From Eubacteriales bacterium (GTDB lineage: Bacteria > Bacillota > Clostridia > Tissierellales > GPF-1): 64,000 bases of DNA. The position numbers were made by a program, and so were the translations under genes. The stretch is from contig DAOUQF010000018.1 of NCBI GenBank assembly GCA_030625815.1, forward strand, positions 1-64,000, read 5' to 3'. The notes beneath the pieces are model-generated. The model had not been told where the DNA came from and made no database searches. It worked only from the letters and a program-made list of their open reading frames with translations. Positions within the stretch are counted from its first letter, which is position 1, and the number at the start of each line of letters is the position of its first letter. Below, piece by piece: positions 19,308 through 27,978 of the stretch.

Positions 19308-20058
19308 CTCTGTCTCCTCTATTCTTCATCAATGCCAAGACCACATAGGTTGATACGATCATGGCCACAATCATCTCAGGAACCCCGTTGGCCAGGCCGA
19401 TCGAAATAATCATCTTCCCCGCGGTATCCGGATCCGCCCCCAGGGTTTCTGCAAAGCGCTTCCCATACAGCAAATAGATCATGGTCAAAACACCCAGTGT
19501 ATTGGTCAGAGTGCCAAAGATACCCGTCAAAGCGATTTCAGCCGCGTTCTTCGATGCAAATCGCCACACCAGCACGCCCAAGATCGCCAGCAAAGCCACC
19601 AAAAGGCTTTGGAAGGCCAAGGCTGCCGCTGTTCCATCGGCAAGCAATCCGATCCATCCTCGGATCAAATACGCCATCGCCGCCAGCCACATCAGGCCAG
19701 TTACCGCGAGAGCACCTCGCTTCCCGATCTTTGAAAATCCGCGATAGACATAATAGGATACCACCCCGATTAAAATCCTGGGCAGTACCGACACCAGGGG
19801 ATTTAAAAACACAAAAGAAATCGGAGTCGGGTTCGTAACGGCTTGAAAAATGCTGAACAGGCCAAAAATAAGACCGACAATCGCGCCGACAACCGGCCCT
19901 TCCAAGATCGCGCCAATAATCACCGGGATATGCATAATGGTAGCCCGCGTCGGCCCTATGGGGATAAACCCCAACGGCGTCAGTCCCAAGACCATTGAAA
20001 TCCCGCCCAGAACGCCAATAATTGCCATTCTTCGTGTAGTTAACCATTTCTTATTCAT
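19291..20058 (-). CDS. panT: ECF transporter S component, probably pantothenate (PanT-like)
   Basis: A 255-residue protein with about six transmembrane segments. It has the N-terminal arginine-rich [19 protein letters not shown] typical of ECF S components that dock on the shared EcfAA'T module. No ECF ATPase is in the window, so it would be a group II S component. The pantothenate assignment rests on the 17-base overlap with coaX. Ribosome binding site AAAGGAG. Confidence 0.8.
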   Translation of the reverse strand: MNKKWLTTRRMAIIGVLGGISMVLGLTPLGFIPIGPTRATIMHIPVIIGAILEGPVVGAIVGLIFGLFSIFQAVTNPTPISFVFLNPLVSVLPRILIGVVSYYVYRGFSKIGKRGALAVTGLMWLAAMAYLIRGWIGLLADGTAAALAFQSLLVALLAILGVLVWRFASKNAAEIALTGIFGTLTNTLGVLTMIYLLYGKRFAETLGADPDTAGKMIISIGLANGVPEMIVAMIVSTYVVLALMKNRGDRDGISH

Positions 20059-20100
20059 TTTTACTCCTTTCGCTTCGGTTCCGAAGATACCGTGCTACGA

Positions 20101-20106
20101 ATTATA
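20101..20106 (-). promoter_or_regulatory. -10 element upstream of panT
   Basis: A perfect TATAAT on the minus strand 43 bases before panT, just after the terminator of the preceding operon. No good -35 is visible at 16-18 bp. Confidence 0.4.
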
Positions 20107-20110
20107 GGGA

Positions 20111-20158
20111 ATCAAAAAGCGACAACCATCCAGTGCTTGCGCTCCCATTGGTTATCGC
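20111..20158 (-). terminator. Terminator of the methylmalonyl-CoA operon
   Basis: GCGATAACCA and TGGTTGTCGC pair over ten positions (one G-U), with an inner GC hairpin, and TTTTTGATT follows on the minus strand. It lies 20 bases after the biotin-ligase-like gene. Confidence 0.85.
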
Positions 20159-20177
20159 CCTTATTATATGAGGATTT

Positions 20178-20891
20178 TCAATTGCTTGCAACGTCAATAT
20201 GTTGGATCGTCTTGATTTTTTTGCCCGAAAGACGAATCGCACGTCCCCGATTCTGCTTGACGATCAATTCCCCCCGCTCGGTAATTTCTTCCACAATCCC
20301 TTCGATCTCTCGATCGCTAAGGCTGATCCGCAGCTTTCGCTCCATCAGGTTGGTCGCTGTCCGATAGCGCTCCAGGTACTCTTTGTATTCCGAATCCCGC
20401 ATCTTTTGATCTGCAAGATCCAGCGCGGAAATACTCGCCTGCAGGAAGGCTTCCTGTTCCTCCGCCGACCAGGACTCTCCAAAGTCAAACTGCGCCGCAA
20501 GGATCACATACACCCAGCGCTCCTTGATCTTTTGAACCGTGCAGTTCGCCTCTCCAAAGACAATCCCGTCTCGCATAAAGGAAGACGGCCAGCGAAAACT
20601 CGCTTGAAAGGTCTCCAATACGGACGCAAAAGCCCCCATAATCACGGGTTCCACTTCCGACTTTTCCTTGAAAGGAAGCGTCTCCGGCTTTAAAATCACA
20701 CCAAAACCGCAATTGGGTTCGTTGATTTCCCCCACGCTTGTCCGAATGCGATCCGCAAAGATTACCGTTCCGTCGATTCCTTTCACCCCTTGCATCGATC
20801 TGCACTTTTCCGTCATGGAGTCCAGGGAGTCATAGTATACCACTGACTGGCCGATCCGATGGACTGGTTGTTTTAGGTCAAATTTTCTCAT
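20178..20891 (-). CDS. Biotin protein ligase-like protein lacking the catalytic motifs
   Basis: A 237-residue protein aligning by eye to the BirA catalytic and C-terminal domains. GQSVVYYDSLDSMTEKCRSM matches the start of the fold. GTVIFADRIRTSVGEIN sits where ligases have GTVVVAEEQTAGRGR, RWPSSFMRDGIVFGEANC replaces KWPND...GIL, and VYVILAAQFDF replaces VVIGIGINV. The C-terminus DREIEGIVEEITERGELIV matches the SH3-like BPL_C domain. Thus the adenylate-binding glycine-arginine loop and the essential Lys/Asn-Asp are missing. It follows mmdB by 39 bases with ribosome binding site AAAGGAG and ends the operon. Activity is doubtful; a role with the biotin carrier is inferred from position. A lipoate-ligase-like function is an alternative. 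Confidence 0.7.
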   Translation of the reverse strand: MRKFDLKQPVHRIGQSVVYYDSLDSMTEKCRSMQGVKGIDGTVIFADRIRTSVGEINEPNCGFGVILKPETLPFKEKSEVEPVIMGAFASVLETFQASFRWPSSFMRDGIVFGEANCTVQKIKERWVYVILAAQFDFGESWSAEEQEAFLQASISALDLADQKMRDSEYKEYLERYRTATNLMERKLRISLSDREIEGIVEEITERGELIVKQNRGRAIRLSGKKIKTIQHIDVASN

Positions 20892-20930
20892 GTCGTGCTC
20901 CTTTCGCTCCTCATTATATCATGGGGACGA

Positions 20931-22067
20931 TTAGGAGAAAAGATTCAAGAGAATGCCTGCCGCGACAGCCGATCCAATCACGCCGGCTACATTCGGTCCC
21001 ATGGCATGCATCAATAGGAAGTTGGATGGATTCTCCTCCTGTCCCACTCTTTGCACCACCCGCGCCGCCATCGGCACAGCGGATACGCCGGCCGCGCCAA
21101 TCATCGGATTCACCTTCCCTCCGGAAGTCTTGTACATAATCTTTCCAAAGAGCACGCCCGCTGCTGTGCCAACGGCAAAGGCAACGAGTCCCAACACAAT
21201 AATCGCCAATGTTTTTACATCCAAGAAGACCTCTGCACTCGCCTTCGCTCCAACAGTAACTCCCAGAAGAATGGTCACAATCGGCATCAAAGCCTTATTT
21301 GCTCCCTCCACCAACAGGGGAACGCGTTTCGACTCCTTCATCAAATTGCCCAGCATCAGCATCCCAATCAAAGGAGCGGCGGAAGGCAATAGCAGCACCG
21401 TGAAAAGCGTGACGAAAATTGGAAAGATAATCTTCTCCCGCTGAGAAACCGGACGCAGTTGCTCCATCTTCACCTGACGCTCTTCCTTCGTTGTGAGCGC
21501 GCGAATAATAGGCGGCTGAATAATGGGAACCAGAGCCATATAGGAATAGGCTGCCAAGGCTATTGGACCCAAGAGATCCGGAGCCAATTTGCTTGTGAGG
21601 TAAATGGCTGTCGGTCCGTCGGCTCCGCCGATAATTCCGATTGACGCAGCGGCTTTCGCCGAAAATTCCAAGGCTTCAATGCCCAGACCTCCCAAGAGAA
21701 TGGCGCCGATAAAAGCGAAAAAGATTCCGAATTGCGCCGCCGCTCCCAATAGAATGCTTTTGGGATTGGCAATCAGCGGACCAAAGTCCGTGCTGGCGCC
21801 CACGCATAAAAAGATCAATGGCGGATAAATGCCCAATTTGGTACCGTAATATAAATAATGTAAAAGATTCCCTTCCTCCATCAGGTTTGCCCCGGGGAGA
21901 TTGACCAATAGCATGCCAAAGGCGATGGGAATCATCAGATAGGGTTCATACCCCTTTCGAATCCCCAAATAGAGAAACCAACACGCCAAGCCCAGCATAA
22001 AGATACTGCCGAGATCCAATTGATAGAAACCCGTGCTTTCCCAGAACGCTTCTAGAATTCCACCCAT
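20931..22067 (-). CDS. mmdB: Na+-translocating methylmalonyl-CoA decarboxylase, beta subunit
   Basis: A 378-residue membrane protein that decarboxylates carboxybiotin and pumps Na+ outward. Many hydrophobic helices are visible. GIIGGADGPTAIYLTSKLAP is the conserved motif with the Na+-binding Asp, and YSYMALVPIIQPPIIRALTT follows. The ATG at 22067 is chosen because AGGTGATT lies just upstream. A GTG at 22076 directly after the mmdC stop is possible. The family includes oxaloacetate and glutaconyl-CoA decarboxylases; the mutase and epimerase genes in the operon point to methylmalonyl-CoA. Confidence 0.93.
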   Translation of the reverse strand: MGGILEAFWESTGFYQLDLGSIFMLGLACWFLYLGIRKGYEPYLMIPIAFGMLLVNLPGANLMEEGNLLHYLYYGTKLGIYPPLIFLCVGASTDFGPLIANPKSILLGAAAQFGIFFAFIGAILLGGLGIEALEFSAKAAASIGIIGGADGPTAIYLTSKLAPDLLGPIALAAYSYMALVPIIQPPIIRALTTKEERQVKMEQLRPVSQREKIIFPIFVTLFTVLLLPSAAPLIGMLMLGNLMKESKRVPLLVEGANKALMPIVTILLGVTVGAKASAEVFLDVKTLAIIVLGLVAFAVGTAAGVLFGKIMYKTSGGKVNPMIGAAGVSAVPMAARVVQRVGQEENPSNFLLMHAMGPNVAGVIGSAVAAGILLNLFS

Positions 22068-22076
22068 TCCAATCAC

Positions 22077-22478
22077 CTACTCCAAATCCAACAAAGGCGC
22101 ATCAAGCTGCACATTCTGTTGTTCTTTGATATAAACGCGGCTGACCACCCCGTCATTTGGCGCTACAATTTCGTTCTCCATCTTCATGGCTTCCAGGATG
22201 CATAAAACCTCCCCGCGCTTCACGGATTGATTCTCCTCCACCATTACCTTCAAGATCGTTCCCGGCATTGGCGCCTTGATTGAATTCGCTCCCCCGTGAG
22301 GCTGAGGCGCGGATGCGCGTTCAGAAACGGGCTTTGACTCTGATCTCTTCGGAGACGGCTGCGCCGCCGGTTTTCTTGCTGCCGGCTGTTCTGCGGGTCG
22401 CGAAGATTGTCCCCCGACAACCTCTTCAACCTCTACCTCGTAACTGACTCCATTGACTGTAATTCGATATTGTTTCAT
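22077..22478 (-). CDS. mmdC: Methylmalonyl-CoA decarboxylase biotin carrier, gamma subunit
   Basis: A 133-residue biotin carrier. Residues 1-20 form a beta-strand segment (KQYRITVNGVSYEVEVEEV), 25-65 are an Ala/Pro-rich flexible linker, and 66-133 form the biotinyl domain. Biotin would be attached to Lys99 in EAMKMEN. The ATG at 22478 follows AGGAGGAG; an upstream in-frame start reads into the mmdD end and is rejected. It moves CO2 from MmdA to MmdB. Confidence 0.94.
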   Translation of the reverse strand: MKQYRITVNGVSYEVEVEEVVGGQSSRPAEQPAARKPAAQPSPKRSESKPVSERASAPQPHGGANSIKAPMPGTILKVMVEENQSVKRGEVLCILEAMKMENEIVAPNDGVVSRVYIKEQQNVQLDAPLLDLE

Positions 22479-22488
22479 CGGACTCCTC

Positions 22489-22821
22489 CTATTCGCTCTC
22501 TTGATTTTGCCACATGGTTTGCGTCTCTCCCACACGTCGGATCTTGCGGATCCGAATTGGATAGGAGGCGGTCTGACTTGCAAGAATTGCCGCGGTGATC
22601 ACAGCAATCAATGCGGGATCCTCCCCTTGCGGCTCCACCCGCTCAATAGGAGATGGTTCTTGCACCGGACCCGCCGGTTTTTCTTCCGCTTTTCGATCCG
22701 AAAAAAGCTTTTCAAAATAACCCAGTAAAATCGCGATCGTCGACAAGACCACAAAAACCGTCCCCATGCTCAAGAGGGTAACAAACAAGGCTTGGCTTAT
22801 GCTGATATGTTCTCCAAACAT
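22489..22821 (-). CDS. mmdD: Methylmalonyl-CoA decarboxylase delta subunit (OadG family)
   Basis: A 110-residue small membrane subunit. One transmembrane helix covers residues 9-36 (ALFVTLLSMGTVFVVLSTIA), then a charged Pro-rich linker, then a C-terminal segment ALIAVITAAILASQ...IRIRKIRRV. In the family this subunit holds the soluble carboxyltransferase and carrier onto the membrane beta subunit. The C-terminal part resembles the region that is duplicated as a separate epsilon subunit in Veillonella; no separate epsilon gene is present. Ribosome binding site TAGGAGGAAAGC. Confidence 0.88.
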   Translation of the reverse strand: MFGEHISISQALFVTLLSMGTVFVVLSTIAILLGYFEKLFSDRKAEEKPAGPVQEPSPIERVEPQGEDPALIAVITAAILASQTASYPIRIRKIRRVGETQTMWQNQESE

Positions 22822-22830
22822 GCTTTCCTC

Positions 22831-24375
22831 CTAAAGTGGGCAGTTTCCGTGTTTTTTCGCCGGAAGCTTTTCTCGTTTTGTCTCAAGCATATCCAAGGCG
22901 CTGATCAAGCGCTGCCTTGTATATTGCGGTTCTATGATATCGTCCACCATGCCGCGCTGTGCCGCCACATAGGGATTCGCTACGGTTTCCCGATACAATT
23001 CGACTTTTTCCTGTCGAACCGTTGCCGGCTGATCCGCCGCTTTAATCTCTTTTCTGAAGATAATATTCGCCGCGCCCGCCGGTCCCATCACGGCAACCTC
23101 GGCATTGGGCCATGCCAATACCAAATCAGCGCCCAAGGACTTGCTGCTCATGGCTACATAGCTCCCGCCATAGGCTTTTCTCAGGATCACCGAGATCTTT
23201 GGCACCGTCGCTTCGCTGTAGGCATACAGGAGCTTCGCGCCATGGCGAATGATGCCTCCGTACTCTTGCTGAATCCCCGGCAAGAAACCGGGCACATCGA
23301 TAAAGGTCACCAAGGGAATTTGGAAGGCATCGCAAAAACGAATAAACCGCGCCGCCTTGTCCGAGGCGTCAATATCCAGAGTGCCCGCCAGATTCATCGG
23401 TTGATTGGCCACAATTCCGGCAACCATTCCGCCGATGCGAACAAAACCCGTTACAATATTCTTCGCGAAATAAGGCTGCACTTCCATAAAGCTGTCATGA
23501 TCCACAATGGTTTCAATAATGGATTTCACATCATAGGGTTTATTGGGATTTTCCGGAATCCACTCATTCAATTTCGGATGAAATTGATTCAGGCTGAAGC
23601 CCTCCGTGCGAGGCGGTTTTTCCGCATGATTGGCCGGCAGATAGGACAATAGGCGCTTCACCTGATCCAGGGTTTCCTCATCGGAATTCGCGATAAAATG
23701 CGCAACCCCGCTCTTGGCGTTGTGGCTCATGGCGCCACCCAATTCCTCTGCGCTTACAGTTTCTCCCGTCACGGTTTTGATGACCTGCGGACCAGTGATA
23801 AACATCTTTGAGGATTGATCCACCATAAAGATAAAATCTGTCAGAGCCGGGGAATAAACCGCGCCACCTGCGCAAGGTCCCATAATCACCGAGATCTGCG
23901 GAATCACACCGCTCGCGATGGTATTATTGTAAAAGATCTCGCCATATCCGGAAAGGGCATCAACCCCCTCCTGAATCCGAGCGCCGCCGGAATCGTTCAA
24001 TCCGATCAAGGGCGCCCCCATCTTTATGGCAAGTTCCTGGATATTCACGATCCGCTTGGCATGCATTTCCCCCAGGGAACCGCCAAATACCGTGAAGTCT
24101 TGGGCAAACACGTAAATCAAGCGACCCTCAACCGTTCCATATCCGGTGACAACCCCTTCGCCCGGCGCTTCCTTCGACTCCATTCCAAAGTTTGTGCAAC
24201 GATGCTTCACAAAGGCGTTCAATTCAACAAAGCTGCCCTTATCCAACAAATAGGCAATCCGTTCCCGCGCCGTCAACTTTCCTTGGGCATGCTGCTTCTC
24301 AATCCGTTTTTCGCCGCCTCCAAGTTCTATTCGTTCTCGTTCCGCTTGATATCGTTCTAACATGGATTTTGTCAT
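22831..24375 (-). CDS. mmdA: Methylmalonyl-CoA decarboxylase alpha subunit (carboxyltransferase)
   Basis: A 514-residue carboxyltransferase of the crotonase-like fold. It transfers the carboxyl group from methylmalonyl-CoA to biotin on MmdC. LNDSGGARIQEGVDALSGYG and MGPCAGGAVYSPALTDFIFM form the N-terminal oxyanion and CoA site. DVPGFLPGIQQEYGGIIRHG and RKAYGGSYVAMSSK mark the C-terminal half. Length equals known MmdA/PccB proteins. Gap of nine bases to mce. PccB of propionyl-CoA carboxylase is the alternative, but no biotin carboxylase gene is present and mmdB is. Confidence 0.95.
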   Translation of the reverse strand: MTKSMLERYQAERERIELGGGEKRIEKQHAQGKLTARERIAYLLDKGSFVELNAFVKHRCTNFGMESKEAPGEGVVTGYGTVEGRLIYVFAQDFTVFGGSLGEMHAKRIVNIQELAIKMGAPLIGLNDSGGARIQEGVDALSGYGEIFYNNTIASGVIPQISVIMGPCAGGAVYSPALTDFIFMVDQSSKMFITGPQVIKTVTGETVSAEELGGAMSHNAKSGVAHFIANSDEETLDQVKRLLSYLPANHAEKPPRTEGFSLNQFHPKLNEWIPENPNKPYDVKSIIETIVDHDSFMEVQPYFAKNIVTGFVRIGGMVAGIVANQPMNLAGTLDIDASDKAARFIRFCDAFQIPLVTFIDVPGFLPGIQQEYGGIIRHGAKLLYAYSEATVPKISVILRKAYGGSYVAMSSKSLGADLVLAWPNAEVAVMGPAGAANIIFRKEIKAADQPATVRQEKVELYRETVANPYVAAQRGMVDDIIEPQYTRQRLISALDMLETKREKLPAKKHGNCPL

Positions 24376-24384
24376 TGTCTTCCC

Positions 24385-24786
24385 CTATTCTCGCTCCGTC
24401 AATTCAACCAAGACACCGCCCGTGCTCTTCGGATGGCAAAAGGCAATTTTTGCGCCCCCCGCGCCATAGCGCGGCACTTCATCAATCATGCGAATGCCTT
24501 TTTCCTTCATTTCCGCAATCGCCTCTTCGATATTCTCAACGCGCACCGCCAAATGCTGAACCCCTTGGCCCCGCTTTTCAATATGACGGGCAATGGGTCC
24601 TTCTGGATCCGTCGATTCCAAAAGCTCAATTTCCGTATCTCCTATCGGCAAGAAGGCAACTCGAACCCGCTGTTCCTCAACGACTTCGATCCCCTCCAAA
24701 TCCAACCCCAAGGTTTCTTGATAAAATTTCAATGATTCCTCTAAATCCTTTACTGCAATGCCGATATGATCAATCTTTCTTACCAT
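24385..24786 (-). CDS. mce: Methylmalonyl-CoA epimerase
   Basis: A 133-residue vicinal-oxygen-chelate protein interconverting (R)- and (S)-methylmalonyl-CoA. This joins the mutase product to the decarboxylase substrate. It starts with [16 protein letters not shown] (metal ligand His near residue 7). GVQHLAVRVENIEEAI and LVELTE contain further ligands. The ATG at 24786 follows GAGGAGGGG. It overlaps the end of meaB by 17 bases. Confidence 0.95.
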   Translation of the reverse strand: MVRKIDHIGIAVKDLEESLKFYQETLGLDLEGIEVVEEQRVRVAFLPIGDTEIELLESTDPEGPIARHIEKRGQGVQHLAVRVENIEEAIAEMKEKGIRMIDEVPRYGAGGAKIAFCHPKSTGGVLVELTERE

Positions 24787-25729
24787 GCCGCCCCTCCTCG
24801 ATCCATGTCCGTAAGATTTCTTCGCCTCGTTCCCGCGGCGATTGATTTCGCTGATAGACTTTTTCCAGTTCCCATCGATCCAATTCTTTCTTGAGAATCG
24901 CTTCCAGCTCGCCCCGCAAAAAATATAGAATTTCATTGCGGACCTGCGCTTTTCTTCGTGCGTCCCATTGCCCGTTTTCCACACTATCCGCCCGATGCTT
25001 GATAATCCCTTCCACCACAGCTTCAATCCCTTCAGCGCGATTACTGCCAGCCATGCTGGCTGTTACAGGATACACCAAGGGAATGGCCTTTCGGCGCTGA
25101 TCCGTGGCAAGCATCATTTCGATCTCTGTTTTCGCTCGAACCGCTCCGTCCAAATCAAATTTATTGATAATAAACAGATCGCCGATTTCCATGACTCCAG
25201 CCTTGATCGCCTGGATGTCGTCTCCGAGTCCCGGCACCAGCACCATTAAGACCGTATCCGCATTCTGAACGATCTCAACTTCCGATTGCCCGACCCCGAC
25301 GGTCTCCACAAAGATCACGTCGCACCCATAGGCATCCAGAATCTGTACAACGCCGGCTGTCGTCTTCGACAAGCCGCCCAAGTGTCCTCGGGTCCCCATG
25401 CTGCGGATAAAGACGCCTTCGTCTTCATACAGGCTCTTCATGCGAATTCGATCCCCAAGGATCGCGCCGCCGGTGAAGGGGCTTGTAGGATCAACAGCGA
25501 CGATCCCTACGCGCTTGTTCTGGGCGCGAAAGGCTTCCGCCAACCGAGTCGTCAGGGTACTCTTCCCGCCGCCTGGCGGGCCCGTAATGCCCACCACATG
25601 CGCCGTGCCCGTATGGGGATAAATCTCTCTTAAAATTTCTTTGGCCTTTGGATGCTCATTTTCCACCTGGGTGATCAGCCGCGCGCAATCGCGCCGGCTT
25701 CCGTTAAGCATCGCTTCAACCGCTTTCAT
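24770..25729 (-). CDS. meaB: Methylmalonyl-CoA mutase-associated GTPase MeaB
   Basis: A 319-residue G3E-family GTPase that gates B12 loading and protects methylmalonyl-CoA mutase. The P loop is [21 protein letters not shown] (residues 48-68, quoted in part), the Mg motif is [19 protein letters not shown], and Walker B is [13 protein letters not shown]. The G4 motif is NKFDLD. The start overlaps the B12-binding subunit stop by four bases. Its position next to the mutase genes is standard. Confidence 0.95.
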   Translation of the reverse strand: MKAVEAMLNGSRRDCARLITQVENEHPKAKEILREIYPHTGTAHVVGITGPPGGGKSTLTTRLAEAFRAQNKRVGIVAVDPTSPFTGGAILGDRIRMKSLYEDEGVFIRSMGTRGHLGGLSKTTAGVVQILDAYGCDVIFVETVGVGQSEVEIVQNADTVLMVLVPGLGDDIQAIKAGVMEIGDLFIINKFDLDGAVRAKTEIEMMLATDQRRKAIPLVYPVTASMAGSNRAEGIEAVVEGIIKHRADSVENGQWDARRKAQVRNEILYFLRGELEAILKKELDRWELEKVYQRNQSPRERGEEILRTWIEEGRHGKKD

Positions 25730-26130
25730 TCTCTCAAATCCCGCTTCAAGTTGGATCGAATATAGGAAACTACGGTTTCCATTGTCGTCCCCGGCGTAAA
25801 CACCGCTTCAATTCCCTGGGTCTTCAGATTCGGTATATCCGTATCTGGAATAACTCCGCCGCCCAAGATTAAAACATCCTTGACGCCTTCTGCTTTCAAT
25901 CCCTTCGCCACCTGAGGCAAGAGATGATTGTGGGCGCCTGACAAAATGCTCATCGCCACCACATCAACATCTTCATCCACAGCTGCGCGAACAATCTGTT
26001 CCGGTGTCTGTCTCAATCCTGTATAAATCACTTCCATTCCCGCGTCGCGAAGGGCTCTGGCAATCACCTTTGCCCCCCGATCATGTCCGTCCAGTCCTGG
26101 TTTTGCCACTAATACTCGTATCGGTCTCAT
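25726..26130 (-). CDS. Methylmalonyl-CoA mutase, B12-binding subunit
   Basis: A 134-residue Rossmann-like cobalamin domain. LDGHDRGAK (residues 13-21) is the DxHxxG motif whose His coordinates cobalt. SILSGAHN and [10 protein letters not shown] complete the B12-binding signature. The ATG at 26130 follows TAGGAGGAGCAGA. In many bacteria this domain is fused to the catalytic subunit; here it is a separate protein encoded right after it, as in archaea and several clostridia. Confidence 0.94.
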   Translation of the reverse strand: MRPIRVLVAKPGLDGHDRGAKVIARALRDAGMEVIYTGLRQTPEQIVRAAVDEDVDVVAMSILSGAHNHLLPQVAKGLKAEGVKDVLILGGGVIPDTDIPNLKTQGIEAVFTPGTTMETVVSYIRSNLKRDLRE

Positions 26131-26140
26131 TCTGCTCCTC

Positions 26141-27811
26141 CTACAAACGAACGTGCTGTTCGTATTCCCCAAACACATCACGCATCACATCAGAAATTTC
26201 CCCAAGGGTTGCATAGGTTCGAACCGCCTTCAAAATGGCAGGCATGGTGTTTCCAGTTCCCTGGCAAACCGCCTTCAATTCCTTCAACGCTTCTTCAACA
26301 CTGGTCTGATCCCGGTCCGCCTTCATGGCGTGAAGGGCTTTAACCTGTCGAATTTCAACCGCGGGATCAACACGCAATAGATCCTTTGGCGCCTCTTCCT
26401 CAATCTGATATTGATTGACGCCGACAACAATCTGCTCGCCGGATTCAATATCCTTTTGAGCCGCATAGGCAGCGTCTGAAATGGCTTGCTGAATAAAGCC
26501 AAGGTCAATGGCGCGTGGCGCTCCCCCCAACTCGTCGATCTTTTCAATCAAGGCAAATGCCTCTTCTTCAATCTGATTGGTTTTTGATTCGATATAATAA
26601 GAACCCGCCAATGGATCGACGGTTTGAGTCACACCGCTTTCATGGGCCACAATTTGCTGCGTCCTAAGCGCGATGCGAACCGAAGCCTCCGTCGGAAGCG
26701 CTAGGGCTTCATCGCGGGAATTGGTATGCAGACTCTGAGTCCCTCCAAAAATTGCCGCCAGGGTTTGAATCGTCACCCGCACGATATTATTATCCGGCTG
26801 CTGTGCCGTCAGGGTTGATCCCCCGGTTTGGGTATGGAATTTCATCATCATGGATTTTGGGTTTTCCGCCTTGAATCTTTCCTTCATGATCTTCGCCCAC
26901 ATTCTTCGAGCCGCACGATATTTCGAAACCTCTTCCAGCAAATCATTGTGCGCATTAAAGAAGAAAGAAAGCCTTGGACCAAATTCATCGATATCCAATC
27001 CCGCTTGAAGGGCCGCTTCCACATAGGCGATTCCGTCCGCCAAGGTGAAACCCACCTCTTGCGCCGCCGTGGCGCCGGCCTCTCGAATATGGTAACCGGA
27101 GATACTGATGGTATTCCATTTGGGCACCTCTTTCGAGCAGTATGCAAAGATATCCGTAATCAATCGCATGGAAGGCTGGGTCGGATAAATATAAGTTCCC
27201 CGGGCGATATATTCCTTTAAGATGTCGTTCTGAATGGTTCCCCGCAATTGACCAGCTGAAACGCCTTGCTTTTCGGCCACCGCGATATACATCGCAAGGA
27301 GGACCGCCGCCGGTGCATTAATGGTCATGGATGTACTGACGCGATCCAAGGGAATCCCGTCAAAAAGCCGCTCCATATCCGCAAGGGAATCAATGGCAAC
27401 ACCCACCTTGCCTACTTCGCCGGCAGCCAAGGCATGATCGGAATCGTATCCAATCTGCGTTGGCAAGTCAAATGCGACTGACAATCCTGACGATCCCTGA
27501 GAAACAAGATACTTATACCTTGCGTTGGACTCTTCCGCCGTGGCAAAACCCGCATACATGCGCATGGTCCACAACCGGCCACGATACATGGTTGGCTGCA
27601 CCCCGCGCGTAAATGGATATTGCCCTGGAAAACCGATTTCATCCAGATATTGATCGTCTCCCTCGCCTGGGGTATAAAGCCGTTCCACCGGTTCTCTGGA
27701 GCCGGTTACAAAGGTCTCCTTTCGCTCAGGAAAACGATCCGTTACTTTCTTCACTATTGTTTCTTCCCATCGTTTTCGTTCTGTCTGCAAGTGTTTCTTC
27801 CAATTCTCCAT
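26141..27811 (-). CDS. mcmA: Methylmalonyl-CoA mutase, catalytic subunit
   Basis: A 556-residue TIM-barrel subunit that interconverts succinyl-CoA and methylmalonyl-CoA by a radical mechanism. [23 protein letters not shown] (partly quoted) is the substrate-entry motif. [30 protein letters not shown] and [19 protein letters not shown] are family blocks. It ends before the B12 domain, which is a separate gene. GGGAGGAAGAGA precedes the ATG. First gene of an eight-gene operon. In this context it probably runs from succinyl-CoA toward propionyl-CoA. Confidence 0.95.
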   Translation of the reverse strand: MENWKKHLQTERKRWEETIVKKVTDRFPERKETFVTGSREPVERLYTPGEGDDQYLDEIGFPGQYPFTRGVQPTMYRGRLWTMRMYAGFATAEESNARYKYLVSQGSSGLSVAFDLPTQIGYDSDHALAAGEVGKVGVAIDSLADMERLFDGIPLDRVSTSMTINAPAAVLLAMYIAVAEKQGVSAGQLRGTIQNDILKEYIARGTYIYPTQPSMRLITDIFAYCSKEVPKWNTISISGYHIREAGATAAQEVGFTLADGIAYVEAALQAGLDIDEFGPRLSFFFNAHNDLLEEVSKYRAARRMWAKIMKERFKAENPKSMMMKFHTQTGGSTLTAQQPDNNIVRVTIQTLAAIFGGTQSLHTNSRDEALALPTEASVRIALRTQQIVAHESGVTQTVDPLAGSYYIESKTNQIEEEAFALIEKIDELGGAPRAIDLGFIQQAISDAAYAAQKDIESGEQIVVGVNQYQIEEEAPKDLLRVDPAVEIRQVKALHAMKADRDQTSVEEALKELKAVCQGTGNTMPAILKAVRTYATLGEISDVMRDVFGEYEQHVRL

Positions 27812-27841
27812 TCTCTTCCTCCCGCCTCGATGCGATATTCA

Positions 27842-27847
27842 TTTATA
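27842..27847 (-). promoter_or_regulatory. -10 element of the methylmalonyl-CoA operon
   Basis: TATAAA on the minus strand 31 bases before the mutase start. No acceptable -35 lies at 16-18 bp, so an activator may be needed. Confidence 0.4.
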
Positions 27848-27870
27848 GCCTACAAGAAAACGATGTCTTA

Positions 27871-27886
27871 TGCAAGTTTTATTGCA
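27871..27886. promoter_or_regulatory. Inverted repeat upstream of the methylmalonyl-CoA operon
   Basis: TGCAA-N6-TTGCA, centred about 43 bases upstream of the probable transcription start, where class II activators bind. The regulator is unknown; the site is only ten specific bases. Confidence 0.3.
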
Positions 27887-27936
27887 CTTTGTAAAAGTAT
27901 TTACGAAATCATCATAATTTATGAATGAATAATTGC

Positions 27937-27973
27937 AAGAAAACACCCCAGGCTCTCGCCTAGGGTGTCTGAC
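27937..27973 (-). terminator. Terminator after ftsH
   Basis: ACACCCTAGGC-GAGA-GCCTGGGGTGT followed by TTTCTTG on the minus strand. Confidence 0.85.
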
Positions 27974-27978
27974 TGCTC

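Noticed and set aside
27868-27886. Sigma-54 promoter (TGGCAC-N5-TTGCA type) before the mutase gene
   Set aside because: TTGCA is present but the -24 GG is GC and the rest does not fit; a sigma-A -10 lies downstream.
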